From positions 1 through 64,000 of the forward strand of contig DATMAT010000019.1 of NCBI GenBank assembly GCA_035559815.1: 64,000 bases of DNA, read 5' to 3'. This document shows, one piece after another, positions 24,881-35,145 of this stretch; positions within the stretch are counted from its first letter, which is position 1; every line of letters starts with the position of its first letter. The notes under the pieces were generated by a model. It was not told the origin of the DNA. It searched no databases and saw only the letters and a list, made by a program, of their open reading frames with translations. The translations under genes and the position numbers were made by a program. Origin of the DNA: Thermodesulfobacteriota bacterium (lineage in GTDB: Bacteria; Desulfobacterota_D; UBA1144; Nemesobacterales; CSP1-2).

Positions 24881-26188
24881 TCAAAACTCAACCTGTACCA
24901 CCAACTTTGCCAAAAAGCTGTTTTCGGCCTCGGACGGAAAAGCCTTGCCCGGGATGAAATAACCCAGCACGAAGGCCAGTTCAAAAATACTTTTATTTCC
25001 TTCATTCACAAATCCGATAATGAGGTCTATCTCGCTCCCGAGACTTTTGCTCCGGCCGTCCGGCTCGGCGTCGATCCCCACGTCCCGGAGGCTATCGGTG
25101 GCTACGTTCTGGAGATAATAATGATAGACCAGGTCGATAGAGCACTTCTCTTCTATCGGGTTTATGCCTGCTCCTACGGTGAAGATGGAGAGGTTGCTAA
25201 GCTCCGGGTCGAATAGCTCTCCGTAATAATTGAAATCCGCCACCCCGTTAAAGTCTCCCTCGTTTGCCTGAAATCCTGTCTGTCTGAAGTTCTTGTCTTC
25301 ACCATCATCCGGGTGGGCGTCACCAGTGCCAAAGGCGTAGCCTAAGGTTATAGACGGCTCCAGGGGCAAGTCGAACGCATAAGTGGAGCCGACATCAAAG
25401 CCCAGCCCCCTGATTTTATCGGGCCCGTCTTTTCCCACCACGTACGCCAGCTCAAGCCAGTATCCTAGGTTTTCAGTTATGTCTCCGTCTGAATGAATAC
25501 CAAAGAAGATTGGACTGTTATCCTCTTCGGAGCGGTCATCGAATATAAGGAGGTAGGCGGCAACGTATGTTTCTTCAGAAATCGCATAGGTCCCGTAGGC
25601 AAAGTAGTTATTGACCCGGTCCGATACGTCGTCATTCAACAAATCCCTGTCCACAAGCCCTCCCCGGCTTACCGAAAGATCAAGCAAAAACCGGGAGAGT
25701 TCAAAGAACGCCCTGGCCCCGTCCAACTCCGCATCGTATAGCCACTGCCTTTCGTCGTCGAACCGCTGACGGCCGACCTGAAAAGAAAGATGGTCATCTA
25801 AAAGATGCTTGAATAAAAGATAAGCCAACTCGAATTCGAGGCTAGTCTTGTCATCTACCTTATCCCCGTCCTCAAACATAAATTCTCCGGATAACTTTGC
25901 AGTAAGAAATGCTTGAAAGTACCGGTTCGGGTCGAAGGAGAACGCCACGGATAGCTCCGGAGCTATTGTAGAAAAGTCCTCGTCTCTTTCCCCGTCCAGG
26001 TCAATGTTCCTTTCGAGCTCGGATTCAACCTCGATCTGTGCCCCGAAAGTAAGATAAGGGGCAATCTTAATCCTGGTCTCGGGAGGAGCGTCTGGGTCAA
26101 AGACTTCTTGGCCATTCGATTCCGTGATACAAAAGATTAATGCAAGGAAAATAGGAGCTAAAGAGAATGCCGTTCTATTTATCTTCAT
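24881..26188 (-). CDS. Alginate-export (AlgE)-like outer-membrane porin
   Basis: The 435 residues have a signal peptide (MKINRTAFSLAPIFLALIFC..SNGQ) and then alternating beta strands ending in F (LVVQVEF), as in outer-membrane barrels. DDHLSFQVGRQRFDDERQW with YDAELDGARA is typical of the AlgE family. The family includes alginate exporters but also many porins of unknown substrate. It diverges from the Rrf2 gene across a 363-base gap and may belong to the same physiology as the porin at 33555. Confidence 0.75.
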   Translation of the reverse strand: MKINRTAFSLAPIFLALIFCITESNGQEVFDPDAPPETRIKIAPYLTFGAQIEVESELERNIDLDGERDEDFSTIAPELSVAFSFDPNRYFQAFLTAKLSGEFMFEDGDKVDDKTSLEFELAYLLFKHLLDDHLSFQVGRQRFDDERQWLYDAELDGARAFFELSRFLLDLSVSRGGLVDRDLLNDDVSDRVNNYFAYGTYAISEETYVAAYLLIFDDRSEEDNSPIFFGIHSDGDITENLGYWLELAYVVGKDGPDKIRGLGFDVGSTYAFDLPLEPSITLGYAFGTGDAHPDDGEDKNFRQTGFQANEGDFNGVADFNYYGELFDPELSNLSIFTVGAGINPIEEKCSIDLVYHYYLQNVATDSLRDVGIDAEPDGRSKSLGSEIDLIIGFVNEGNKSIFELAFVLGYFIPGKAFPSEAENSFLAKLVVQVEF

Positions 26189-26551
26189 TCACCCTGCACC
26201 AGACTGCACGGCTGTTGATATAGGTAAGGGCTTGCTATTAGAATAAGAACATAGCAGATTCTTCGAGCGGTGTGAACCTTCTTTTTCCTAAATTTTGGTC
26301 TTATTATTGTAATTCTTTACTTAGACTGACTATCGAGGAATATAAGCAGGTTTTAGAATTAGTGAATCATCCTGAATTATCGAGGAGGGGTGATGGGTCT
26401 CCGACGTAGTACACCAAATCTAAAATTTCTACAGGCTTAAGCAGAACTTTGTCACCAAGAACTTGACAATTTCTTCATGTGTTGTAGCATTATTTTATGA
26501 TAAGACGACCTGATGGTCATCTACTCGTGAATATGATAACAGGAGTAGAAG
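26189..26551. promoter_or_regulatory. Divergent promoter region of porin and Rrf2 genes
   Basis: No gene. A TTGACA at 26463-26468 is followed by TAGCAT (spacing 16) or CATTAT (spacing 19), a weak candidate promoter for the Rrf2 gene. No operator could be recognised by eye. Confidence 0.3.
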
Positions 26552-26992
26552 TTGCTTAGTCAAACAGTTGGATACGCCATAAGGGCCCTTACTTATCTGT
26601 CTCGGATGGAGGGTAAGCCCGTTCTGGTGAGGGAGATCTCCGAGGCTACGAATATACCCCAGGCTTTTCTGGCAAAGATCATAAACACGTTGGGAAGGAA
26701 GCGGTTTGTTACCACACAACGAGGAATCGGAGGGGGGATTTCACTTGCACTAAAGCCGGAGTCTGTAAGTTTGTACGACCTTTGTGTGGCGTTGGATGAT
26801 CCTATTCTGAAGAGCCGCTGCATACTGGGAATGCCCGAGTGTCCGAGCGAAGATGGCTGCCCGGTTCACCATTTTTGGGCAAAGCAGTTGGAGCAGGAGA
26901 TCAAGTTCCTTCATGACACAACGTTAGCCGATGTGGCTATGGCTCAAGACAGACAAGAACGTGCAAGAAAGAGAAGACGTAAAAGGGGTTAG
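26552..26992 (+). CDS. Rrf2-family Fe-S transcriptional regulator
   Basis: The 146-residue protein starts at a TTG behind ACAGGAG. It shows the Rrf2 winged helix (TVGYAIRALTYLSRMEGKP, ISEATNIPQAFLAKIINTL, TTQRGIGGGISL). Its cluster ligands are three Cys in SRCILGMPECPSEDGCPVHH. Family members such as NsrR and IscR respond to nitric oxide or Fe-S status. It immediately precedes the nitrogen-oxyanion operon on the same strand, so nitrosative control of that operon is a natural inference. The C-terminal tail is strongly basic. Confidence 0.88.
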   Translation: MLSQTVGYAIRALTYLSRMEGKPVLVREISEATNIPQAFLAKIINTLGRKRFVTTQRGIGGGISLALKPESVSLYDLCVALDDPILKSRCILGMPECPSEDGCPVHHFWAKQLEQEIKFLHDTTLADVAMAQDRQERARKRRRKRG

Positions 26993-27043
26993 GGATATGT
27001 AAGTCCGGTGTTTGGTTTTAGGAGTTAACTTCCATTAAAAAAG

Positions 27044-27065
27044 GGCACGAAGATCGTCTCGTGCC
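27044..27065 (-). terminator. Hairpin followed by a T-run on the minus strand
   Basis: GGCACGA (27044-27050) and TCGTGCC (27059-27065) form a seven-base stem. Read leftward it is followed by C and TTTTTT, the form of an intrinsic terminator. No minus-strand gene feeds it, so it may stop antisense transcription out of the operon, or it may be a leader structure in the rightward RNA. Confidence 0.4.
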
Positions 27066-27077
27066 AGAGAGGTGGAG

Positions 27078-27293
27078 ATGAAATACACAAGGGTTAAAAA
27101 TAGATGTGCATCTTCCTCCCTCTGTCACATAAACCCAGCTCCTTTAATACCGCTGATATCCCTTTCCATCGATGAAATAGGCTTCCCTACATCTCCAGGA
27201 GCCCCCACCGATCTTCTGGCACAAAGTCTCATCCGTGGAGTGTACCTTACTGGTCTTATAGCTCACCGCACAGCACTAGCGATAAATAATTAA
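27078..27293 (+). CDS. Uncertain small ORF ahead of the molybdoenzyme operon
   Basis: About 71 codons from an ATG preceded by AGAGGTGG, ending 14 bases before the catalytic-subunit start. The text ([38 protein letters not shown]) has no family and no clear signal peptide. It may be a leader ORF or chance. Confidence 0.25.
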   Translation: MKYTRVKNRCASSSLCHINPAPLIPLISLSIDEIGFPTSPGAPTDLLAQSLIRGVYLTGLIAHRTALAINN

Positions 27294-27307
27294 GGAGGAG
27301 GATTACC

Positions 27308-30300
27308 ATGGACCTAGGTCGAAGGAGTTTCCTCAAGTTAGGGTTGGGGGGTGTAGGAGGAGTTTTAATGGCTTCAAATGGGTTTGCTGAAATGTTTACC
27401 TTTTTTGACCCAGTGGACGTAGAAAATCCTTTGGCGTTTTACCCCAATAGGGGCTGGGAAAAGGTGTTCAAGGATTTGTGGAAATACGACAGCGAGTTCT
27501 CCTTTCTTTGTGCCCCGAACGACACACACAATTGTTTATTGAGGGCCCATGTTAAAAACAGCGTGGTGGTCAGGCTGGCGCCGTCCTTTGGCTACTCAAA
27601 AGCTTCCGACCTAGACGGGAATCAAGCCTCTTGCCGATGGGAGCCAAGATGCTGTCAGAAAGGTCTTGCCCTGGTAAGAAGGGTTTATGGGGATAGAAGG
27701 ATAAAGTATCCGGTCATAAGAGAGGGGTTCTCAAATTGGGTAAAGGACGGTTTTCCCAGGGATAAAAACGGTAAACCACCCTCGAAATACCTTGAGGGAA
27801 GGGGCAAAGAGGCGTTCATAAAGATATCCTGGCAGGAAGCATTTGATATAACCGCAAGGACCCTAGAAAACATAGCCAAAGAGTATAGCGGTGAGGAAGG
27901 AAAAAGAAAGCTCCTAGAGCAAGGGTATGACCCTCTCATGGTAGAGGCAACCGGAGGGGCGGGAGTTCAAACCCTTAAATTCAGGGGAGGAATGCCTGCT
28001 CTAGGAGCGACTAGGATTTTCGCCCAATATAGATTAGCCAACGCACTGGCCCTTCTCGATTCAAAGATAAGGAACGTGGAACCGGATCAAGCAAAGGGGG
28101 CCAGGGGTTGGGACAACTACACCTGGCATACGGACCTGCCTCCAGGCCATCCGATGGTGACCGGGCAGCAGACTGTCGACTGGGACTTGGTATGTGCCGA
28201 CCATTCCAAAAACATCGTTGTATGGGGAATGAACTGGATAACCACAAAGATGCCCGATTCCCACTGGCTTACCGAATCCCGCCTTAAAGGGGCAAAGGTC
28301 ACCGTTATTGCATGTGAGTATAGCGCTACCTGCAATAAGGCAGACAACGTTCTTATTGTAAGACCAGGTACAACCCCGGCCTTAGCGCTCGGATTTTCAT
28401 ACGTAATAATCAAAGAAGGGCTATACGATCCTGATTACCTCAAAAGATACACTGACCTGCCATTGCTCGTCCGGATGGATACTCTCAAGCTTCTAAAACC
28501 AGAGGATATTAAAGAGGGATATGTACCTCAGGAACTTAAAAACTACATAGGGGTTCTCAAGGAGGGCGAGAAGCCTCCTCCGCCCTTGAAGCAGGCGACT
28601 CCGGTCGTTCCTGAAAGCATCAGAAACGAGTGGAGCGATTTTGTGGTATGGGATGAGAAAAGGAAGGAACCGGTCATTATTACGAGGGATGACTACGGAA
28701 ATCAGATTGACAAGAAAGGGGTTTCGCCTGCCCTCGAAGGCAAATTCCTGGTATCCACAAAAGAGGGGAAGGAGGTCGAGGTAATCCCGGTATTTGACCT
28801 CATAAAGCAGTATATCTTGGAGAACTTCGACCCGGAGACGGTGGAGGAAATAACCTGGGCTCCTAAGGAAGGGATAATCGAGATCGCCAGGCAAATCGCC
28901 GAACACAGCGGGGATACGCTTTTTGCTCTCGGTATGGGGCCGAATCAATTTTTTAACAACGACCTTAAAGACAGGACCATTTTCTTTCTAGCCGCACTTA
29001 CGAGAAATATAGGTAAGGTAAGTGCCAATGTAGGGAGCTACGCCGGGAATTATCGAGGCGCCTTCTTCAGCGGCCTTCCCACCTACTTCGCCGAAAACCC
29101 GTTTAATATCCAACTGGAAGAAGGAAAGCCGGTAGATGTCAAACTATACTACACTGCGGAATCGGTTCACTACTTTAACGATGGGGACAAGATACTAAGA
29201 GTCGGGGATAAGGTTCTTACCGGGAAGACCCACCTACCCACTCCTACAAAGTCAATTTTAGTCTCGAACTCAAACTCGCTCATCGGGAATGCAAAGGGGC
29301 ACTACGAAAGTGTGATGAACGTATTTCCTAAGGTCGAGTTTATAGGGGTGCTTGACTGGTGGTGGACAGCTTCATGCGAATACGCTGACATCGTATTCCC
29401 GGTGGATTCATGGGCCGAGTTCAAGTCGCCCGATGCTACGATATCCGTCACAAACCCGTTCCTCTACATCTTTCCTCGCACGCCACTTAATAGAATATTC
29501 AACACAAAGGGGGATATAGAGGTTATAGCGGGAATCGCAAATGCGTTGGGGGACTTAACCGGCGACGAAAGATTCAAAAATTACTTTAAGTTCGTTTCTC
29601 AGGGTAAACCGGACGTTTACCTTCAAAGAATATTCGATGGAAGCTCGTCGACAAAGGGATATAACGTCTTAGAACTCGAAGAGAAAGCCAAAAACGGAAT
29701 TCCGGCCCTTCTCATGTCTAGAACCTATCCTAAATTTGTAGGATATGAGCAGTCGGAGGAAGAAAAGCCCTGGTACACAAAGAGCGGGCGGCTTGAATTC
29801 TACCGCGACGAGGAAGAATTTTTAGTTTCCGGTGAAAATATACCGGTTTATAGGGAACCGGTTGATTCCACGTTCTACGAGCCCAATGTAATAGTGGCCA
29901 AGCCGAATCCGGCGATAAGACCGGAAAGGCCAGAAAATTGGGGGGCATCACCTGAAGACCTCTCCGCGGACATACGTCAGGGAAGAAATGTGGTGAAGCC
30001 CTGGGACGAAGTCACAAAGACCACCCATCCCCTGGCCGCGAAAGATAAAAATTACAGGTTCATATTCCACACCCCCAAATACCGGCACGGTGCACACACC
30101 ACCCCGGTTGATACAGATGTTGTAGCGATATGGTTTGGGCCGTTTGGCGATATCTACAGGCACGACAAAAGGATGCCCTATATCACCGAGATGTACGTAG
30201 ATATAAACCCTATTGATGCCAAGGAATTGGGACTCGAAGACGGTGACTACGCCTACATCGATGCTGATCCCCACGATAGGCCTTTCAAAGGTTGGGAGAA

Positions 30301-30772
30301 AAGGAAAAAAGATTACAGGGTCGCCCGTCTTATGTGCCGGATAAGATACTATCCGGGAACCCCAAGAGGGGTCATAAGGATGTGGCATAACGTCTATGCT
30401 GCCACTTTTGGAACAGTTCGCGATGCGGAAGAGAACCCGACCGGGCTTGCCAAAAACCTCCAAACCGGATACCAGTCCCTATTCAGGTTCGGTTCACACC
30501 AGAGTTGTACAAGGGGATGGCTAAAGCCCACCCTGATGACCGATTCCCTGACCAGAAAAGAGCTTTTTGGGCAGGTTATAAAGAAAGGATTCGCCCCCGA
30601 CGTTCACTGTCCCACCGGTGCTCCCAGGGAGTCGTTTGTGAAGATCGAGTTTGCCGAGGTAGGAGGGATCGAGGGCAAGAGGGTTTGGAGGCCGGCTGAG
30701 CTTAAAATCAGGCCAACCTACGAAGACGAGGATTTTAAAAACTACCTGAAGGGCGGTTTTGTGAAAGTTTAA
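27308..30772 (+). CDS. Tat-exported NxrA/NarG-like molybdopterin oxidoreductase, catalytic subunit
   Basis: The 1154-residue protein starts with a twin-arginine signal (GRRSFLKL), so it folds with its cofactor and is exported to the periplasm. The first Fe-S cluster site is C68-x3-D72-x3-C76 with C116 in PRCCQKG. This is the Cys/Asp pattern that I associate with nitrite oxidoreductases (NxrA), where NarG has H-x3-C-x3-C. The Mo-ligand Asp is probably D276 in [12 protein letters not shown], aligned with the CDLPP of NarG. Type II DMSO-reductase family members reduce nitrate, chlorate or selenate, or oxidise nitrite. The co-located NrfHA favours nitrate reduction. Spacing to the beta gene is 17 bases. 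Substrate is inferred. Confidence 0.85.
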   Translation: MDLGRRSFLKLGLGGVGGVLMASNGFAEMFTFFDPVDVENPLAFYPNRGWEKVFKDLWKYDSEFSFLCAPNDTHNCLLRAHVKNSVVVRLAPSFGYSKASDLDGNQASCRWEPRCCQKGLALVRRVYGDRRIKYPVIREGFSNWVKDGFPRDKNGKPPSKYLEGRGKEAFIKISWQEAFDITARTLENIAKEYSGEEGKRKLLEQGYDPLMVEATGGAGVQTLKFRGGMPALGATRIFAQYRLANALALLDSKIRNVEPDQAKGARGWDNYTWHTDLPPGHPMVTGQQTVDWDLVCADHSKNIVVWGMNWITTKMPDSHWLTESRLKGAKVTVIACEYSATCNKADNVLIVRPGTTPALALGFSYVIIKEGLYDPDYLKRYTDLPLLVRMDTLKLLKPEDIKEGYVPQELKNYIGVLKEGEKPPPPLKQATPVVPESIRNEWSDFVVWDEKRKEPVIITRDDYGNQIDKKGVSPALEGKFLVSTKEGKEVEVIPVFDLIKQYILENFDPETVEEITWAPKEGIIEIARQIAEHSGDTLFALGMGPNQFFNNDLKDRTIFFLAALTRNIGKVSANVGSYAGNYRGAFFSGLPTYFAENPFNIQLEEGKPVDVKLYYTAESVHYFNDGDKILRVGDKVLTGKTHLPTPTKSILVSNSNSLIGNAKGHYESVMNVFPKVEFIGVLDWWWTASCEYADIVFPVDSWAEFKSPDATISVTNPFLYIFPRTPLNRIFNTKGDIEVIAGIANALGDLTGDERFKNYFKFVSQGKPDVYLQRIFDGSSSTKGYNVLELEEKAKNGIPALLMSRTYPKFVGYEQSEEEKPWYTKSGRLEFYRDEEEFLVSGENIPVYREPVDSTFYEPNVIVAKPNPAIRPERPENWGASPEDLSADIRQGRNVVKPWDEVTKTTHPLAAKDKNYRFIFHTPKYRHGAHTTPVDTDVVAIWFGPFGDIYRHDKRMPYITEMYVDINPIDAKELGLEDGDYAYIDADPHDRPFKGWEKRKKDYRVARLMCRIRYYPGTPRGVIRMWHNVYAATFGTVRDAEENPTGLAKNLQTGYQSLFRFGSHQSCTRGWLKPTLMTDSLTRKELFGQVIKKGFAPDVHCPTGAPRESFVKIEFAEVGGIEGKRVWRPAELKIRPTYEDEDFKNYLKGGFVKV

Positions 30773-30789
30773 TAAGGAGGTGAGCCGTT

Positions 30790-31944
30790 ATGTCGGTAAC
30801 GAGCTGGCTTACGTCGAAGGTAAAGAACTGGCAGATCAAGAGGGAAATGGGATATTTCTACCCGGAGAGCAGGCCGGAAAAGCAGATCGCTTATGTTTTC
30901 GATATAAATAAATGTATCGCCTGCCAGACCTGCACCGCCGCCTGTAAAACCACATGGACATCGGGAAAAGGACAGGAAGTAATGTTCTGGAACAACGTGG
31001 AAACAAAGCCCTACGGCGGTTATCCGATCAAGTGGGACCTGAATGTCTTAAAAAAACTCCATGGACAGTCCTGGGATGAAAAGGAAGGTATATACAACGG
31101 TAAGACCGTATTTGAAGCGGCTCCGCAGGGGGAGAGGGTTTTGGGGTGGTTACCCGGGGAAGAGGACTATTCATATCCAAACATCGGCGAGGACGAGTGT
31201 TCGGATATAGTCGAGAAAGGGGCTTTTTTTACCGGTATTCATAAGGCATGGATGTTTTATCTGGCCAGGATATGCAATCACTGCACATACCCAGCCTGTC
31301 TAGCTGCCTGTCCGAGGAAGGCCATATACAAGAGGAAAGAAGACGGAATCGTTCTTATAGACCAATCCAGATGCCGGGGGTATCGTGAATGTGTGAGGGC
31401 TTGCCCTTATAAAAAAACCTTCTTTAACCTAGTCACCAGAATCTCGGAAAAGTGTATAGGATGCTATCCACTCATAGAAAAGGGAGAGCAGCCCAGGTGT
31501 GTTCAGACGTGCATAGGGAAAATAAGGCTCCAGGGATTCTTGAGTAAGCCCGACTCTCCTAAGAATGACAATCCCATGGACTTTCTCGTTTACGTTAAAA
31601 AAGTCGCCCTTCCCCTATATCCCCAGTTCGGGCTCGAACCGAATGTTTATTACGTGCCGCCAGTGCATGTTCCCAAGGAGTTTTTGCACCAGATGTTTGG
31701 CCCCGGTGTGGACCAGGCAATAGAAACATATAAGAATGCAAAAAATGATAAGGAATTGCTCTCGGCGTTTTTGCTCTTCGGAAGCACGGATAAAATAATC
31801 CGCTCCTTTAGAGCAGAGGGCGATTATGCTCTGGGTTTTGACGATAAAGGAGAGATGATAGCAAAGGTCCCGCTCAAAGAACCGGTTCGCGTCAGGCCGT
31901 ACTTTGACAAAAAAGGGGAGACCTACAGGCATAACATTCCTTAA
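30790..31944 (+). CDS. Four-cluster Fe-S beta subunit (NxrB/NarH-like)
   Basis: The 384 residues hold four Cys groups: C42/45/48/52 ([11 protein letters not shown]), C162/165/170/174 ([13 protein letters not shown]), C195/201/205 and C222/225/237/241. The third group is C-x2-Y-x2-C-x3-C, with Tyr198 where NarH has Trp and no Cys, indicating one [3Fe-4S] and three [4Fe-4S] clusters. It carries electrons between the catalytic subunit and the haem-b subunit. It has no signal and is presumably co-exported with the Tat-bearing partner. AAGGAGGTGAGCCGTT precedes the ATG. Confidence 0.9.
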   Translation: MSVTSWLTSKVKNWQIKREMGYFYPESRPEKQIAYVFDINKCIACQTCTAACKTTWTSGKGQEVMFWNNVETKPYGGYPIKWDLNVLKKLHGQSWDEKEGIYNGKTVFEAAPQGERVLGWLPGEEDYSYPNIGEDECSDIVEKGAFFTGIHKAWMFYLARICNHCTYPACLAACPRKAIYKRKEDGIVLIDQSRCRGYRECVRACPYKKTFFNLVTRISEKCIGCYPLIEKGEQPRCVQTCIGKIRLQGFLSKPDSPKNDNPMDFLVYVKKVALPLYPQFGLEPNVYYVPPVHVPKEFLHQMFGPGVDQAIETYKNAKNDKELLSAFLLFGSTDKIIRSFRAEGDYALGFDDKGEMIAKVPLKEPVRVRPYFDKKGETYRHNIP

Positions 31945-31958
31945 GGAGGTGAGAAAAG

Positions 31959-32858
31959 ATGATAAAAGGGTTTAGCCTACTCTTATTCTTGATTTTTATT
32001 TCCTTCATGAAAACGGGTTTCGCCTACCCGGAGCAAGAAAAGAGTGTAATAAAGTCGATTAATGTGAAAGAAGTACCCCTTAAGGATGTAAACAGCGGCG
32101 TATGGAAGAGGGCGCCAGTTGCCCGAATTAATGTTATTCCTCAGAATATGACCACCCCATTTCTTGACGCCCCCACAATTCCGTACATCAATGTGAGGTC
32201 CGTACACAACGGAAATTGGATTGCATTCCTTCTGGAGTGGGAAGACGAGACCAGGGATGCGCTGGTTGACGTGGCGAAATTCACCGATCAGGTGGCGATT
32301 CAAATACCGCTTGACCCCAAAAATCTCCCTGCCTTCATGATGGGGAATAAAGGAGGACGGGTTCATATAATACACTGGAAAGCTATATGGCAGGACGATA
32401 TCGAAAAGGGTTATAGAGACGTTCAGACGCTTCATCCAAACTACTGGGTTGACCTTTACTTTTTCTCCGAGCCGATGATATATGCAGAAGGAGAATTCCC
32501 CCTACAGCCTACTACGGTGGATTATTTCATTACCCCGGAGGCGTTAAATTACATACCCGGTGCGTATGCCAGGAATCCCCTCTCCATATTCCATAGAACC
32601 CAGCCGGTAGAAGAGGCAATAGCAGAGGGCTTTGGAACCTTCACCACTCAACCCAAACAGAACGCGGTAGGCTGGGGGCGTTGGGAAAAGGGGGTATGGA
32701 GGGTTATAATCGCAAGACCGATCGTAACAGATGACCCAAACGATGCCTCGATAACAGAAAAGACCTTCGCTGCTTTTGCTGTGTGGAACGGCTCGGCCAA
32801 GAATGTCGGTGCCAGAAAGCACTATGCACCTTGGATAGAAATTGAAGTCGAAAAATAA
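31959..32858 (+). CDS. Haem-b gamma subunit (ethylbenzene-dehydrogenase-like, NxrC/SerC type)
   Basis: The 299-residue protein has a Sec signal (MIKGFSLLLFLIFISFMKTG..FAYP) and the beta-sandwich of the EbdC/ClrC/SerC family. PAFMMGNKGG contains Met candidates and ARKHYAPW a Lys candidate for the Met/Lys haem-b ligands known in that family. It would link the Fe-S subunit to a periplasmic c-type cytochrome rather than to the membrane. There is no NarI gene, which agrees with a soluble periplasmic enzyme. Confidence 0.82.
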   Translation: MIKGFSLLLFLIFISFMKTGFAYPEQEKSVIKSINVKEVPLKDVNSGVWKRAPVARINVIPQNMTTPFLDAPTIPYINVRSVHNGNWIAFLLEWEDETRDALVDVAKFTDQVAIQIPLDPKNLPAFMMGNKGGRVHIIHWKAIWQDDIEKGYRDVQTLHPNYWVDLYFFSEPMIYAEGEFPLQPTTVDYFITPEALNYIPGAYARNPLSIFHRTQPVEEAIAEGFGTFTTQPKQNAVGWGRWEKGVWRVIIARPIVTDDPNDASITEKTFAAFAVWNGSAKNVGARKHYAPWIEIEVEK

Positions 32859-32888
32859 CATTGTTATTGGTGCCAGTGCGGAGGACAA

Positions 32889-33473
32889 ATGACATTATCA
32901 AAAGAACAGATAGAGGGCTTCATAAAGGCGGATATTTATAGGGTATTAAGCAAGGGATTCTCCTATCCCGATAAAACGAATATGAGTGACATGAGGTCTA
33001 TTATAGAGGAACTGGCCACTTTTCCTCACCTGGATGAAAGCATATATCCCTATTTTGAAGTAATCCTATCTAATATTGAAATAGGCGAAATTCAGAAAGA
33101 GTATTCGCGTCTTTTTTTAAAGGGCACGATTCCTATCTGTGAAAGTTCATATAATCTAAGGATGGATGTGATCACTGATGTTTCCGCTTTTTATACAGCA
33201 TTTGGCCTCACCCCCAAAAGCGGAGAGTCCCCGGACTCGCTTCCATCCGAGCTTGAATTTGCATCCATACTCTCACTAAAGATAGCTATAGCGCCGATTG
33301 AAGACGACGCGGATATCACGAAGGATGCATATAAAAAGTTCCTGAAAGAGCACATGTTCGAGTTCGTCAAGAGGTTTTCTAAAAGGGTAGACGAAGCGAA
33401 CCCCATTCCATTCTACAAAGCCGTCACGGAGTTGTTAAGGAGCTTAGTAGAAAAAGAGATGGAATGTTTTTGA
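32889..33473 (+). CDS. TorD/DmsD-type molybdoenzyme chaperone
   Basis: The 194-residue all-helical protein has YRVLSKGFSYPDK and the conserved EYSRLFLKGTIPICESSYN (position of the YxRLF..P..PYES motif). It also has a SELEFASILSLKIA helix. Such chaperones bind the Tat signal and help insert the molybdenum cofactor. Its place within the operon, 30 bases after the gamma gene, points to the NxrA-like subunit as client. A second hydrophobic helix near the C-terminus is usual. Confidence 0.88.
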   Translation: MTLSKEQIEGFIKADIYRVLSKGFSYPDKTNMSDMRSIIEELATFPHLDESIYPYFEVILSNIEIGEIQKEYSRLFLKGTIPICESSYNLRMDVITDVSAFYTAFGLTPKSGESPDSLPSELEFASILSLKIAIAPIEDDADITKDAYKKFLKEHMFEFVKRFSKRVDEANPIPFYKAVTELLRSLVEKEMECF

Positions 33474-33554
33474 GCACGGCCTCTTATTTCTATAGTTTTC
33501 CTGTTTTTGGAATAGATAAAAACAAGAGATGTCCTCGTAAAGGAGGGAAACGAT

Positions 33555-35054
33555 ATGCCCGAGAGCACACTCTCCGGTTCTAAGCCGTCATGTAAAGAAA
33601 TACTCGTGTTCCTCCTAACCTTACTAATCCTCTGCACCGTTTCCGCATTTCCGACCAGGGCTTCAGACCGGGATGGGGTGGCAGAGAAAATCAAGGAGCA
33701 TGTCAGCGGCGGGGTAATAATTCTATTCAGGAATGAACTATGGAGCACCTTTGAAAAAGAAGGGGTTTCAACCGAGCGTACGTATGACTTTTTTTTCAAC
33801 AGGACAAGGGGATTCATCGATTTTACCTGGGAAGAATTTACCATTCACCTGATGGGTCAGGGGGTTAAAGCGTTTAACCTTCCAAAAAACGCTGCGTTCG
33901 GGCTCGGCCCGTTGTACTTCAGCGCCAGCGACGACGAAACCGACCCGGGCCATCTCCAGATCGTAGAGGCCTACCTACACATTAAGGATATTCGAGGGTT
34001 TTACCTAAAGGGAGGACGTATTGGGTTTAACGACGGTGCGCAAGTGCTGTATAAAGACGATCCTAAGTTGAGCTGGCTGATTCAAGCAAGGCTCTCAGAA
34101 AGGCTAATAGGCAACTGGGATTGGCCCATTGTTGGAAGAAGATATGACGGAGGAACTGTCGGTTATACCAATAATGTATTTGACCTCAATCTCTTTGGAG
34201 CGAATGTTACCTTTGGGGGATTCGATGTTGACGACGGGCTATGGAAGGACCTGGATACGGTAGTGGTTACGGGAGGAGCCTTTACTTTGAAGAAAGATAT
34301 CCTTATTCCCGACACACAGTTTCAGATTTTTAACTACTTCTATTTCGACGACCGTAGACCGGCGAAGGATCTTGCCGGCGGTAACCTTGAGATCAACACC
34401 ACCGGCTTGAGCGTAGCCGGTGCCTATGATGCGGGCCCTGGGCAGGTGGACTTAATGCTTTGGTTTGCTTTTCAGCTAGGGAACTTTGGAGACTTTGACC
34501 AAGGAGCGTTCGCTTTTATTGCCGAGTTGGGGTATCAGCTTCTGGAGCTACCCTGGAAACCCTGGCTTAGGGCAGGGATCGCTTATGCCTCTGGAGACGG
34601 GGACCCGGATGATTCTGATAACGGGACATTCTTTAATATGGTGCCTACAAATCATAAATGGTATGGGTATACGGACTCCTTCGCTTTTATGAACCTGATC
34701 AATCCCACTTTTCAACTTCTCCTAACCCCTCATGAAAAAGTGAGGCTTCTGATAGAGGGAAACGCATTCTTCTTGGCCTCGGATGAGGAAGAGTGGGTCA
34801 CTGGCTCCGGGCCGTTTAATAATGAAGCATTCGGATACGTGTTTCGTGCCCCTGTTCCAGGCGAAGACATAGAAAGGAACATGGGTGCGGAGGTTGGTTT
34901 TACTCTGAGCATTCGGCCGGTTGATTTCCTATCTCTGGATATAGGTTATTACCACCTCTTTGGAGGAAAAGGGGTTGAGGTGGTGTTCGATAAAGAAGAC
35001 CAGCTAGATTGGTTCTATGCGCAAGCTACTGTCCAGTTTAATCTGGGGAAATAA
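33555..35054 (+). CDS. Outer-membrane beta-barrel (AlgE-like) porin in the molybdoenzyme operon
   Basis: The 499 residues carry a signal peptide (about 16-38, ILVFLLTLLILCTVSAFPTR..A). Repeated amphipathic strands follow, with a terminal aromatic strand (YAQATVQFNLGK). WPIVGRRYDGGTVGYTNN and EAYLHIKDIRGFYLKGGRIG resemble alginate-export-type barrels. It lies between the chaperone and nrfH and may admit the oxyanion substrate to the periplasm. Substrate is inferred; it differs in length from the porin at 24881. Confidence 0.75.
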   Translation: MPESTLSGSKPSCKEILVFLLTLLILCTVSAFPTRASDRDGVAEKIKEHVSGGVIILFRNELWSTFEKEGVSTERTYDFFFNRTRGFIDFTWEEFTIHLMGQGVKAFNLPKNAAFGLGPLYFSASDDETDPGHLQIVEAYLHIKDIRGFYLKGGRIGFNDGAQVLYKDDPKLSWLIQARLSERLIGNWDWPIVGRRYDGGTVGYTNNVFDLNLFGANVTFGGFDVDDGLWKDLDTVVVTGGAFTLKKDILIPDTQFQIFNYFYFDDRRPAKDLAGGNLEINTTGLSVAGAYDAGPGQVDLMLWFAFQLGNFGDFDQGAFAFIAELGYQLLELPWKPWLRAGIAYASGDGDPDDSDNGTFFNMVPTNHKWYGYTDSFAFMNLINPTFQLLLTPHEKVRLLIEGNAFFLASDEEEWVTGSGPFNNEAFGYVFRAPVPGEDIERNMGAEVGFTLSIRPVDFLSLDIGYYHLFGGKGVEVVFDKEDQLDWFYAQATVQFNLGK

Positions 35055-35145
35055 ATTCGGATGATTTTGGTTGGATTTATAGGAATGGTATGTTCTTACT
35101 CATACTTTCACTCTCGGCTTCCTATATCATATAGAGAAAGATGGA

